Source: DASCOT01 sp036012155 (GTDB lineage Bacteria > Acidobacteriota > UBA890 > WLXD01). From it: a stretch of 17,978 bases of DNA. Positions 1-7,236 of the stretch are shown here, piece after piece. The position numbers were made by a program, and so were the translations under genes. The notes below the pieces were generated by a model, which saw nothing but the letters and a program-made list of their open reading frames with translations, was not told where the DNA came from and made no database searches. Where the stretch lies: the NCBI GenBank assembly GCA_036012155.1, contig DASCOT010000166.1, forward strand, positions 1-17,978, given 5' to 3'. How positions within the stretch are numbered: the first letter of the stretch is position 1; every line of letters starts with the position of its first letter.

Positions 1-1284
1 CGAGATCTGGGCGAGGAGTTCCAGTACCAGAACCTCATGTTCATGACGGCGGGCTATCTCGCAGAGCGAATCACCGGCGACAGCTGGGAAGATCTGGTGC
101 GCGAACGGATCTTCGCTCCGTTGGCTATGGAGCGCACGAACTTTTCGGTGCTCGCTTCGCAGCGCGATGCCGACCACGCGCTGCCCTACGCGCTCGAGGA
201 CCGGGCTGCACAGCTCATCCCGTTCCGCAACATCGACACGATCGGCCCGGCCGGCTCGATCAACTCGTCGGTGTCGGAGATGAGCCAGTGGATGCGTCTG
301 CAGCTGGGCGGCGGCGTGCTTGGTGGACTGCGCCTCCTGGAGACGGCCACGCTCCAGGAGATGCACACGCCGCACATGGCGATCTCGAGTTATCCGAGTA
401 GCTCGCGAACGATGACGTTGGGATACGGCCTGGGGTGGTCGGTCGAGGCGCACCGGGGCCACTTCGTGGTGCAGCACGGCGGAGGTATCGACGGGTTCAT
501 CTCCTGGGTTGCGCTGCTGCCGTTGGACAAACTAGGTGTCGTGGTCTACACGAACGCGAGTGGCGCCAACCCGGTGCCCCCGGCGGTCGCGCGAACCGTG
601 ATCGATCGCATCCTGGGACTCGACGACGCGGGCTATCTCACCGAGGCGCTGGAGGACGTCGAGGAGGGAGAGAAGGCCCTGGCGGAGGCGCGTGCCAACG
701 CCGAGGCGAAGCGCAAGGGCGGTACGAGACCGACGCACGCGCTAACCGAGTATGCCGGCAGGTACGACCATGTCGGCTACGGGGTGATCGAGGTGACCGC
801 CGACGATGCCCGGTTGCGACTTGAATACAACAGCATGCCCACCGACCTCGAACATTGGCACTACAACACGTTCAACGGTGCCGACGGGGGCGAAGACTTC
901 GAAGACCTGAAGGTGCTGTTCCGCCTCGACGCCGATGGCGAGATCGTCGAGCTGGCGGTGCCTTTCGAGGCGCAGATGGACCCCATCGTGTTCACCAAGC
1001 TGGCCGACGAGCGGCTCTCGGATCCGGACTACCTGGCGCAGTTCGTCGGGATCTACGAGCTCTCCGGCCAGCGGGCCGAGGTGATGCTTCAGGGCACTGC
1101 GCTACGGGTTGCTCTGCCGGGGCAACCGGTCTATACCCTCGAGCCGAAGCGTGGCACCGAGTTCGGTATCGGCAACCTCAGCGGTTTCAGCCTCGAGTTC
1201 CTGCTCGATAACTCGGGGGCCGTCACCGCCGCTCGCTTCATCCAGCCGAACGGTGTGTTCGAGGGCAAGCGCGTCGAGGAATGA
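1..1284 (+). CDS. Serine hydrolase, beta-lactamase/PBP-like (5' partial)
   Basis: The reading frame is open from the first base and ends at TGA 1282-1284, giving 427 codons; the N-terminus and the catalytic SxxK lie outside the window. The visible part starts just before the second class C beta-lactamase motif, Tyr-Gln-Asn at residues 9-11, followed by the family pattern MTAGYLAERITG. The segment PAGSINSSVSEMSQWM (about 83-98) and the HGG triad near residue 159, which takes the place of the KTG motif, complete the fold. After about residue 240 come two lipocalin-like stretches, each beginning with a Y-x-G-x-Y-type strand (AGRYDHVGYG and VGIYELSGQ), as in DUF3471-type tails of secreted serine hydrolases. 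Likely a periplasmic or exported peptidase/esterase; the substrate cannot be read. It converges with the PQQ dehydrogenase, leaving 37 bp between the stops and no clear terminator. Confidence 0.9.
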   Translation, partial: RDLGEEFQYQNLMFMTAGYLAERITGDSWEDLVRERIFAPLAMERTNFSVLASQRDADHALPYALEDRAAQLIPFRNIDTIGPAGSINSSVSEMSQWMRLQLGGGVLGGLRLLETATLQEMHTPHMAISSYPSSSRTMTLGYGLGWSVEAHRGHFVVQHGGGIDGFISWVALLPLDKLGVVVYTNASGANPVPPAVARTVIDRILGLDDAGYLTEALEDVEEGEKALAEARANAEAKRKGGTRPTHALTEYAGRYDHVGYGVIEVTADDARLRLEYNSMPTDLEHWHYNTFNGADGGEDFEDLKVLFRLDADGEIVELAVPFEAQMDPIVFTKLADERLSDPDYLAQFVGIYELSGQRAEVMLQGTALRVALPGQPVYTLEPKRGTEFGIGNLSGFSLEFLLDNSGAVTAARFIQPNGVFEGKRVEE

Positions 1285-1321
1285 CGAGCCGCTCGCCGAA
1301 CGCTGTACGAAGACCCGCGGG

Positions 1322-3343
1322 CTAGTCCGGCAGCGCCACGGCGGCGAGTGAGCCGGAGTGTGCGGGTCCGCCGATCGGTAGCACGATGTACTGCTTGCCC
1401 TCGTGCATGTAGGTCATCGGGGCGCTGTTGCTCGGTGCCGGGATGTCGACCGTGCCGAGCCTCTCACCGGTGCGCTTGTCGACCGCGTGCAGGAGCGCGT
1501 CGCCGCGGCGACCTTCGGCGTAGATCAGCAGCGTCTTGGTGATCACCTTGGTGGCGTGCGAGGGTTTTCCGGTGTTGGGGATGTCGATGCCCTGTAGGGC
1601 GGGATGGTGCGTGACGAAGTCGGGAGAGTCGCCGTTGGGAATCCACCACAGGTGCTCCCCGGTGTTCAGATCGATCGCTGTGATCCGACCGTAGGGCGGC
1701 TTGTAGTAGGGCAATCCCTGTACCCGGCCGGGCCCGAAGCCCGGACCGCTGGCCCACGCCATGATCGTCTTGCCGACAATCGGTTCAGGGTGTTGGCTGT
1801 CGGCCTCGGCGCCGGGGATCAAGTCCGGCGCGGAGCAAGTCTTCGTCGAGGCAACGTAGAGAATCTGGGTTTCCGGATCGATCGCCGCGCCGCCGGGGAT
1901 GTTGGTGCCGCCGTTCCCACCCGGGCAATGGACCGAGGCCCTGAGCCCGAGGTCGTTGTCGCGATGTAGCGGTGGGTTGAACAGCGGACCGAGCTCGTAC
2001 TCGCTGAGCATCTCGACGGCCGCCTGTCGTAGCTCCGGCGTGAAGTCGACCAGGTCGTCCTCGGTGATGCCCTGCATCTCGTACGCCGCCGGCCAGGTCG
2101 GGAAGGGCTGCGTCGGCGAGGTGTATTCGCCCGGGATCTTCGACTTCGGTACCGGACGCTCCTCGATCGGCCACACCGGCTCGCCGGTCTCGCGGTTGAG
2201 CACGTACGCCCAGCTCTGCTTGGTCGTTTGTACGATAGCCGGGATCTTCTCGCCGTCGACCGTTATGTCTACCAGGATCGGCGCGGTGGGGTTGTCGTAG
2301 TTCCAGATGTCGTGGTGCACGGTCTGGAAGTGCCAGCGCCGCTCGCCCGTCTTGATGTCGACGGCAAGGATCGAGGTGGCGAAGAGATTGTCGCCGGGGT
2401 GGTGGCCTCCCCAATAATCATTGGTCGGCGGATCGGTGGCGAAGTACACCAGCCCGAGCTCCGGGTCGGCGGCCATCGGCGCCCACGCCGAGACGTTGCC
2501 GGTCCACGACCAAGCGTCGTTGAGCCAGGTGTCGTGGCCGAGCTCGCCCGGCTGCGGAATGACGTCGAACTTCCACAGGTGCTCGCCGGAGCGTGCGTCG
2601 TACGCCAGCACGTGACCCGGCACGTTCTCGCGCCGGGTCTGGCGGTACCCCTGCTCGTGCGAGTTGCCCACCACCACCACATCGTTGACCACCATCGGCG
2701 GCGACGAGTTGGTGATGTAACCAACCTCTTTGGGAAGCCCTTCGTAGGCGTCGTACTCGTAGCCGAAGTCGGCCAGCAGGTCGACGGTGCCCTCGTTGCC
2801 GAACTGCTCGATCGGCTGTCCGGTGACCGCATCCAAGGCGTGCAGGAAGAAGCCCGGCGAGATCATGTAGATCACACCGCGACGGTCGATGTTGGCGTAG
2901 CCGACGCCCTTGCCGTAGTTCTTGCGCATCGACTGTTCCCAGCGCGGGGTGACGGGCTCACGGTAGGTCCACAGCGTCTCGCCGGTGCCGGGGTCGAGGG
3001 CGACGACGGTACGTCGTTGGCCGGCGACGGTGTACAGCACCCCGTTCACGTAGGTCGGCGTGGAGCGCATGATGTTGTCCACCGAGGGGCCGTAGTTGTC
3101 GCCACGCCACACCCAGGCGACCTCCAGATCCTCGAAGTTGTCGGCGTTGATCTGATCCAGGGGTGCGTAGCGCGTGCTGGCCGTATCTCCGCCCCAGTGA
3201 CGCCACTCACCGTTCTCGGTGCCAGTGCTCGGAGCGCCGCTCTGGCCGCTCGCCGGCATCGTCATCGAACACAGCGCGACCGCGATTGCGGCGCACAGCG
3301 CAAGTTTCGTCCACGTCGGCTTCGAGCGTTCGATCGTCGGCAT
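1322..3343 (-). CDS. PQQ-dependent dehydrogenase (quinoprotein glucose/alcohol dehydrogenase type)
   Basis: A 673-residue periplasmic beta-propeller enzyme expected to oxidise a sugar or alcohol with pyrroloquinoline quinone and pass electrons to the respiratory chain. A signal peptide (about residues 12-34, hydrophobic LALCAAIAVALC ending SGQ) precedes the opening WRHWGGDTASTRYAPLDQI, typical of the membrane glucose dehydrogenase-like group. Tryptophan-docking motifs of the D-x-x-TGE-x-x-W type occur at about 117, 249, 329, 383 and 558, with a degenerate one at 622. The HHDIWNYD segment at 343-350 corresponds to the active-site region (HHDLW in glucose dehydrogenases). No CxxCH haem motif is present, so it is not a quinohaemoprotein. 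I chose ATG 3343 because GGGAG lies about 6-8 nt upstream and the signal peptide starts correctly; an in-frame ATG at 3388 would add 15 unlikely residues. No PQQ biosynthesis gene is in view. Confidence 0.9.
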   Translation of the reverse strand: MPTIERSKPTWTKLALCAAIAVALCSMTMPASGQSGAPSTGTENGEWRHWGGDTASTRYAPLDQINADNFEDLEVAWVWRGDNYGPSVDNIMRSTPTYVNGVLYTVAGQRRTVVALDPGTGETLWTYREPVTPRWEQSMRKNYGKGVGYANIDRRGVIYMISPGFFLHALDAVTGQPIEQFGNEGTVDLLADFGYEYDAYEGLPKEVGYITNSSPPMVVNDVVVVGNSHEQGYRQTRRENVPGHVLAYDARSGEHLWKFDVIPQPGELGHDTWLNDAWSWTGNVSAWAPMAADPELGLVYFATDPPTNDYWGGHHPGDNLFATSILAVDIKTGERRWHFQTVHHDIWNYDNPTAPILVDITVDGEKIPAIVQTTKQSWAYVLNRETGEPVWPIEERPVPKSKIPGEYTSPTQPFPTWPAAYEMQGITEDDLVDFTPELRQAAVEMLSEYELGPLFNPPLHRDNDLGLRASVHCPGGNGGTNIPGGAAIDPETQILYVASTKTCSAPDLIPGAEADSQHPEPIVGKTIMAWASGPGFGPGRVQGLPYYKPPYGRITAIDLNTGEHLWWIPNGDSPDFVTHHPALQGIDIPNTGKPSHATKVITKTLLIYAEGRRGDALLHAVDKRTGERLGTVDIPAPSNSAPMTYMHEGKQYIVLPIGGPAHSGSLAAVALPD

Positions 3344-3454
3344 CCGATTCTCCCAGGTCCTTCGGCAAACGGGCTCGCACCCGATCAACGGGCGGATGAT
3401 ACACGCATAGCAGCCGGATCTCCGTTGGCGGCCCGCACGAGCGTGGGCAGCGTT

Positions 3455-3475
3455 TCGGATGAGCGTCGGATGAGC
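3455..3475. repeat. Tandem 10-bp direct repeat upstream of the PQQ dehydrogenase
   Basis: TCGGATGAGC occurs twice, at 3455-3464 and 3466-3475, with an 11-bp period, about one helical turn. It lies in the 146-bp gap between the SLOG-family stop and the PQQ dehydrogenase start, roughly 110-130 bp upstream of that start. Two same-face copies could be an activator site, but nothing else supports this. Confidence 0.4.
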
Positions 3476-3489
3476 CGGTCAGAATCACT

Positions 3490-4146
3490 TCAGGAATGGA
3501 CCGCGTGCTCGCCAATGGTCAGCGGCGCGTCACTCGGTGTCAGGTCACCGGAGGCCGTGACCGGAACGCCGTCGATGAATGTCTCGAGCGCTCCGAGATC
3601 GTAGCCATCGGCCGCGTCATGGCGTATCTCGACGCGGACGGATGCCACGCCCATGGCCCGCATCTCTTCCTCGAAGCGAGCCGAATCCGGGGTCTCGGTG
3701 GTGTCGATGACGGCCCGAATCGGCGTGCGGTAGCGCCTCGCCAGGCGTGCCTCGGCGCGCGTGCCAACGTTGCCCGGCAAGGCCACCACACAGCACGACG
3801 TCAACACGTTGATCGGGTTGCGGCTGTGTACGGAGGTAGGGTCGGCACCGGCCAGGTGGGTGAAGATCGGCACCTCGATGTGCTCGTTGGGATAGCCTGG
3901 CTTGGGCTCGCCCTCGGGAGTCCGCGGAATGACGCCGATCGCCAGGCCCCGCCTCGCTCGCACGGCGGTGAACCCGCGCGAGGCGTCGAGCATCACCCCG
4001 TCGCCGCCGCCGGTCAGCAGGTGGCAATGTTTCCGGGCCACCAGCTCGCCGATCTCGAAGGCGAGTCTATCGCTCGGATGGTCGGGTTGGCCCGAGCCGA
4101 TGATGGCGACGATGGGAAGTCGCGCCAGCATCTCGCGCTTGGTCAT
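3490..4146 (-). CDS. SLOG/LOG-family Rossmann protein (TIGR00725-like)
   Basis: A 218-residue cytoplasmic protein of the 'possible lysine decarboxylase' superfamily, whose known members are nucleotide-binding proteins or phosphoribohydrolases (for example LOG enzymes that release cytokinins from their nucleotides). The N-terminus VAIIGSG (13-19) starts the Rossmann fold; LLTGGGDGVMLDASRG (43-58) is the glycine-rich motif; RNPINVLTSCCVVALPG leads to PGNVGTRAEA at 124-133, which replaces the canonical PGGxGTxxE. The second glycine is therefore Asn and the Glu is kept one position later, so catalysis is uncertain. It follows the cupin by 5 bp (stop at 4152, ATG at 4146), preceded by a weak GAGAG, which indicates one operon and probably translational coupling. 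An in-frame ATG at 4167 would overlap the cupin and has no ribosome-binding site. Substrate unknown. Confidence 0.8.
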   Translation of the reverse strand: MTKREMLARLPIVAIIGSGQPDHPSDRLAFEIGELVARKHCHLLTGGGDGVMLDASRGFTAVRARRGLAIGVIPRTPEGEPKPGYPNEHIEVPIFTHLAGADPTSVHSRNPINVLTSCCVVALPGNVGTRAEARLARRYRTPIRAVIDTTETPDSARFEEEMRAMGVASVRVEIRHDAADGYDLGALETFIDGVPVTASGDLTPSDAPLTIGEHAVHS

Positions 4147-4151
4147 TGCTC

Positions 4152-4676
4152 TCAGTAAAGCGGCCATATGGATGCAATGGGCTCGATGTCTCTCGCGCCA
4201 TAGGCCTCCTGCGGGCTCGGCGTCTCCTCTGCCACCGAGGCGCCGTACTTGTCAGAGGCTGCGCTCACCGGGTAGCAGAGCTCTTTCGGGTCGGGTCGGT
4301 AGCCGATCATCAGGACCACGCAAGGTGCGTCGCCGGCGCCAACCAAGACATGGTTCGTCTCGGCCGGGCAGTGGATGAAGTCGCCGGCTCGTAATGGCCT
4401 TTCCTGCTCCTCGACAACGAGGATGCCCTCGCCCGAGATGACGAAGAAGTCCTCTTGGGCGTTCTCGCGGTGGTAAAGACAGGCAGGCTTGCCGGGGTCG
4501 AGGACCCGAAGGTTGATGCCGACGTCGGGGAACCCTGACTCTCCCTCGAGGCGGCAGCCTGCCCCGAACCGGACACTGCGCATCCAGGGAGCGTCGGAGG
4601 CGTGCAGCACGAACCAGCCGTCGGTCGTGGCAACCGTGCCACCGGGTGTGCGTCTCAGATCCGCCTCGTCCACCAT
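4152..4676 (-). CDS. Cupin-domain protein
   Basis: A 174-residue single-cupin cytoplasmic protein. The cupin barrel spans about 52-126. Motif 1 is YHRENAQEDFFVISGEG, with His69, Glu71 and Glu75 as likely metal ligands (HxE rather than HxH). Motif 2 is GDFIHCPAETNHVLVG, with His109 as the remaining ligand. Such proteins bind a metal and act as small dioxygenases, isomerases or sensors; the HRE-E pattern with a 'LRAGDFIHCP' strand is common in uncharacterised cupin proteins that sense or modify small molecules. AGGAG lies about 6 nt before ATG 4676, a good ribosome-binding site. It is the first gene of the cupin-SLOG operon and is divergent from the S41-like lipoprotein. The C-terminal 45 residues are polar and have no motif I recognise. 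Confidence 0.85.
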   Translation of the reverse strand: MVDEADLRRTPGGTVATTDGWFVLHASDAPWMRSVRFGAGCRLEGESGFPDVGINLRVLDPGKPACLYHRENAQEDFFVISGEGILVVEEQERPLRAGDFIHCPAETNHVLVGAGDAPCVVLMIGYRPDPKELCYPVSAASDKYGASVAEETPSPQEAYGARDIEPIASIWPLY

Positions 4677-4797
4677 GTCGCTCCTCGCGCGCTCGTGCTG
4701 CTGTGTTCGACGAAAGCTTGGTCCGCATGTGTGGTGTCAGATCAAGCGCCATACGGCCGATGCCCGTCCACGAGATCATCGGGCCTGAGGGTAAGCC
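4677..4797. promoter_or_regulatory. Divergent intergenic region between cupin-SLOG operon and S41-like gene
   Basis: This 121-bp gap must hold the start signals for both divergent transcripts. I see the cupin ribosome-binding site at its left edge and a GAGGG site about 7 nt before ATG 4798 at its right edge. No convincing -35/-10 pair, palindrome or operator stands out. Confidence 0.35.
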
Positions 4798-6462
4798 ATG
4801 TCGACGTCGAAGCGCGCTCGGCAGTACGATGCCGAGGTGATCGCGTCGCCCGCCGCCCGGATATGTCTCGCCCTAGCGCTGCCGTGTGCGTTCAGCATGT
4901 CCGGCTGTGCGGCACCTGCGTCTGACGCCGGCACGCCGGAGCAACGTGCGGCGCTGTTCAACGCGATCATCTCCAAGACCAGGGATCGGCAGGTCGTCGC
5001 TCCGATCAAGAACGCCACCCTCGACTTCGATCCCATCCGTGCCATGCGCGCGGAGCGCGATGCGGTGGTCGATGCGGAGACGGCGAGCGAGCTCTTCTAC
5101 GCGCTCTCGCGGATGAGTGCGGCGCGCCGCGATGGGCACCTGTCGGTGATGCTCGTTCCTGGAGGCGTTGCGCCGGCGTTGACCGACGGGCTCGCTACTC
5201 TCGCCGAGGCAGAGACGAAGTCCCCTCAGCAGGCGCCGATTAGAGTATTCCCCGACTACAGCCACCGGTCCAGCGACTACTTCGTCGGCGACCTGGCAGA
5301 CGGTCACGAGGCGGTGCAGCAGATAACGCCCGGCGATCGAATCGTTCAAATCAACGGCTTGCATATTTCCGAATATGTCGAGCTCGCCGCACCGTACGTC
5401 CCCCACTCGAGCGCTGCCGGGCTCCGCTGGCGGATCGCTGAAGCCATTCCCCAGCGCACTGGCGTGCTGCACCCCAGCCTCGTCGGCGAGGAGTTGCTGC
5501 TCATGCTCGAGAGCGGCGACGGCAGCTTCTATTCCGTCAACCTCGGCTACGACGACCCCGCGTCGCTCGTGTGGCGCGACCTGAGCGAGCCTGTCTACAC
5601 AGGATTCGCTCGGGTCGGCAGCACGCCGACCTATGATTTGTTACGGCCCGGGGACGGCGCCGAGGTCGCGATTCTCGTTTGGCGGAGCTTCGGTGCGACG
5701 CTGGTCGAAGACGTTGACGCCCTGGTTGCCCGAGCCGAGCAAGAGGGATGGCTCGACCACGCGCTGATCGTTGACGTTACGCGGAGTCGCGGAGGCTCGT
5801 TCGGCCCCTACGCTCTACAGCGGCTGCAGCCGCGGGCGTTCAAGACCACCTTCGGCACGCTGCGCCTATCCGATGTAATCGAGCGGTTCATTGCCGTCCA
5901 GCGCGCCGAGCTCGCCGCCAGGGCCTCTATCGACGCCGATTCTGCCGCGACGGTCGATGCTCATGCCCGACTGCTGGAGTGGTTGCAGAACGACGTTCAG
6001 GCGGCGCTGGCGCGCGGCGACTCGACGACTGCCCCAGTGCCTTTTGAGCTGGCGCACGCAGCCAAGGGGTCGGACGGGATCGTCGAACCGACGCCGCAGC
6101 ATTTCTCCGGTCCGCTGGTGGTCATCAGTGGACCCCATGGCGGATCGCAGGTAGATCAGCTCAACGCCATCGTTGCGGACAACGATCTCGGTCCGATCAT
6201 CGGTATGCCGGCTGGCGGATACTCCAACACCTGGGAGTGGACGGAGGAGTTGGTGTTTCCGGGTACCGACCGCCCGATAGTGGGCTTCGGCTGGAGCATC
6301 GGGAATACGATTCGGCCGAATGGCGAGATTCTCGAGGGCAATCCTGCCGCCCCCGATAGCTGGGAGCCGCTTACTAGCGGCGGTTTCGCCGACTACTACG
6401 CGCGGCTCTACGCTCGCGCCGAGTCGTGGCTCGACTCGATTGGTCACCCGACCCGTCCTTAG
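4798..6462 (+). CDS. S41-family (tail-specific protease-like) lipoprotein
   Basis: A 554-residue exported protein. A hydrophobic run ICLALALPCAFSM ends in MSGC (Cys37), a probable lipobox, after an unusually long 20-residue n-region. SRMSAARRDGHLSVML (104-119) matches the N-terminal helical part of S41 peptidases. A PDZ-like strand, ITPGDRIVQINGLHI, lies at 176-190. The crotonase-like catalytic core includes ALIVDVTRSRGGSFG (322-336) and VVISGPHGGSQVDQL (441-455), where Ser450 aligns with the S41 nucleophile. The segment after it, IIGMPAGGY, has no lysine where CtpA-type enzymes carry theirs, so it resembles the tricorn-like or inactive branches. Role: periplasmic peptide hydrolysis or binding, not specific. 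GAGGG before ATG 4798 supports the start; GTG 4837 is a weaker alternative. The stop overlaps the opposing GntR stop by 4 bp. Confidence 0.75.
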   Translation: MSTSKRARQYDAEVIASPAARICLALALPCAFSMSGCAAPASDAGTPEQRAALFNAIISKTRDRQVVAPIKNATLDFDPIRAMRAERDAVVDAETASELFYALSRMSAARRDGHLSVMLVPGGVAPALTDGLATLAEAETKSPQQAPIRVFPDYSHRSSDYFVGDLADGHEAVQQITPGDRIVQINGLHISEYVELAAPYVPHSSAAGLRWRIAEAIPQRTGVLHPSLVGEELLLMLESGDGSFYSVNLGYDDPASLVWRDLSEPVYTGFARVGSTPTYDLLRPGDGAEVAILVWRSFGATLVEDVDALVARAEQEGWLDHALIVDVTRSRGGSFGPYALQRLQPRAFKTTFGTLRLSDVIERFIAVQRAELAARASIDADSAATVDAHARLLEWLQNDVQAALARGDSTTAPVPFELAHAAKGSDGIVEPTPQHFSGPLVVISGPHGGSQVDQLNAIVADNDLGPIIGMPAGGYSNTWEWTEELVFPGTDRPIVGFGWSIGNTIRPNGEILEGNPAAPDSWEPLTSGGFADYYARLYARAESWLDSIGHPTRP

Positions 6463-7037
6463 CTACCGCGAATCGAGCGGGGTGAGTCGTTCGGTTGCGC
6501 CGGCGCCAGGATGGAGCCGCGGAACCTGCGGTAGGTCATCAGCCGGTTGCGCCGTAGGGTCTCGATTGCCGCCTTGAAGTCGCGTTCCTCGATCGCCAGG
6601 AGGATCTCGGCGTGCTCCGCAATCGAGCGCGCCCAATCCCGCCGATCGGTGGTGAATGTCCAGGTCTCCAGTCGACGGACGGTGTCGCGGAGCTCATCCC
6701 GCATCGCCTCGAGCCGGGGAAAGGACTCCCCGCCGGCGAGGACCTCGAGCGTACCGAGAATCGGATACAGCTCCAGCAAATCGGTGATGGACTCCTCGGG
6801 AACTCGGAAACCGCGATGAGCAATGCGCTCCAGGAATCCTTCGGAGGCCAGCCGACCGAGCGCATCGCGCACCGGCGTTCGGCTCACCCCGGCGGCGTCG
6901 CTGACCTCCTGTTCGCGAATGAACTCGCCGGGGGAGACGTCGCCCGCGAGGATTCGATCGCGCAAGACCGTGTAGACCTGGTCCGTGAGGGTGGCCGTGG
7001 CGAGCGTCGGCCAGGCTTCCTTGATGACGACGTTCAT
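6459..7037 (-). CDS. GntR-family regulator with shortened FCD domain
   Basis: A 192-residue DNA-binding regulator of the GntR/FadR type. The winged helix-turn-helix occupies about 15-80; the recognition helix is VSRTPVRDAL at 51-60, followed by the wing HRGFRVPEES. The effector domain is only about 95 residues instead of the usual 140-150. Compared with the second GntR protein in this window it is about 74% identical over the first 95 aligned residues (hand count 70/95) but lacks about 46 codons between the two DELR-like helices. The lost part includes the NHEFH stretch that carries the first FCD ligands; the later EH of IAEHAEILLAIEERD (around 141-155) is kept. CAGGAG 5 nt before ATG 7037 is a strong ribosome-binding site and the frame is intact, so it is probably expressed. 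It may dimerise and bind DNA without sensing the ligand. Confidence 0.9.
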   Translation of the reverse strand: MNVVIKEAWPTLATATLTDQVYTVLRDRILAGDVSPGEFIREQEVSDAAGVSRTPVRDALGRLASEGFLERIAHRGFRVPEESITDLLELYPILGTLEVLAGGESFPRLEAMRDELRDTVRRLETWTFTTDRRDWARSIAEHAEILLAIEERDFKAAIETLRRNRLMTYRRFRGSILAPAQPNDSPRSIRGS

Positions 7038-7082
7038 CGCGGCTCCTGGCAGCTACGGTGCGCTTCTGAGCCGCGCCCAGGC

Positions 7083-7195
7083 GGCGAGTGTGCTCGCCTC
7101 GCTGATTCGCAGCGGTAGGTACGATTCGACCATCCACTGCCGCAAGCATCGGGTACGCACCGCCAGGGTGCAAGAGCATGGCTCTCGGCGGCAGT
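7083..7195. other. Cluster of inverted repeats in the TPR-GntR gap
   Basis: The 199-bp gap between the TPR gene stop and the GntR start contains stacked hairpins: GGCGAG/CTCGCC with a 4-nt loop (7083-7098); CGCTG/CAGCG with a 5-nt loop (7100-7114); and an outer 8-bp pair ACTGCCGC (7136-7143) with GCGGCAGT (7188-7195) that encloses GCACC/GGTGC (7157-7171) and AGAGC/GCTCT (7173-7185). The last set could fold as a branched structure. There is no T-run on either strand. It would lie in the 3' end of the TPR transcript and the 5' leader of GntR, both on the minus strand. Short stems are frequent at this GC content, so function is unproven. Confidence 0.35.
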
Positions 7196-7236
7196 AGTTT
7201 GATGAGCCGCTGGTGCCCCATCGCGGCCGGTCAGCG

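Noticed and set aside
3344..3388. Longer start of the PQQ dehydrogenase at ATG 3388
   Set aside because: It would place 15 extra residues before the signal peptide, and the ribosome-binding site is in front of ATG 3343.
2228..3604. 458-codon open frame on the plus strand
   Set aside because: It is antisense to the well-supported PQQ dehydrogenase, and its translation is low-complexity and rich in Val, Arg, Gly and His, as expected from the complement of a GC-rich gene.
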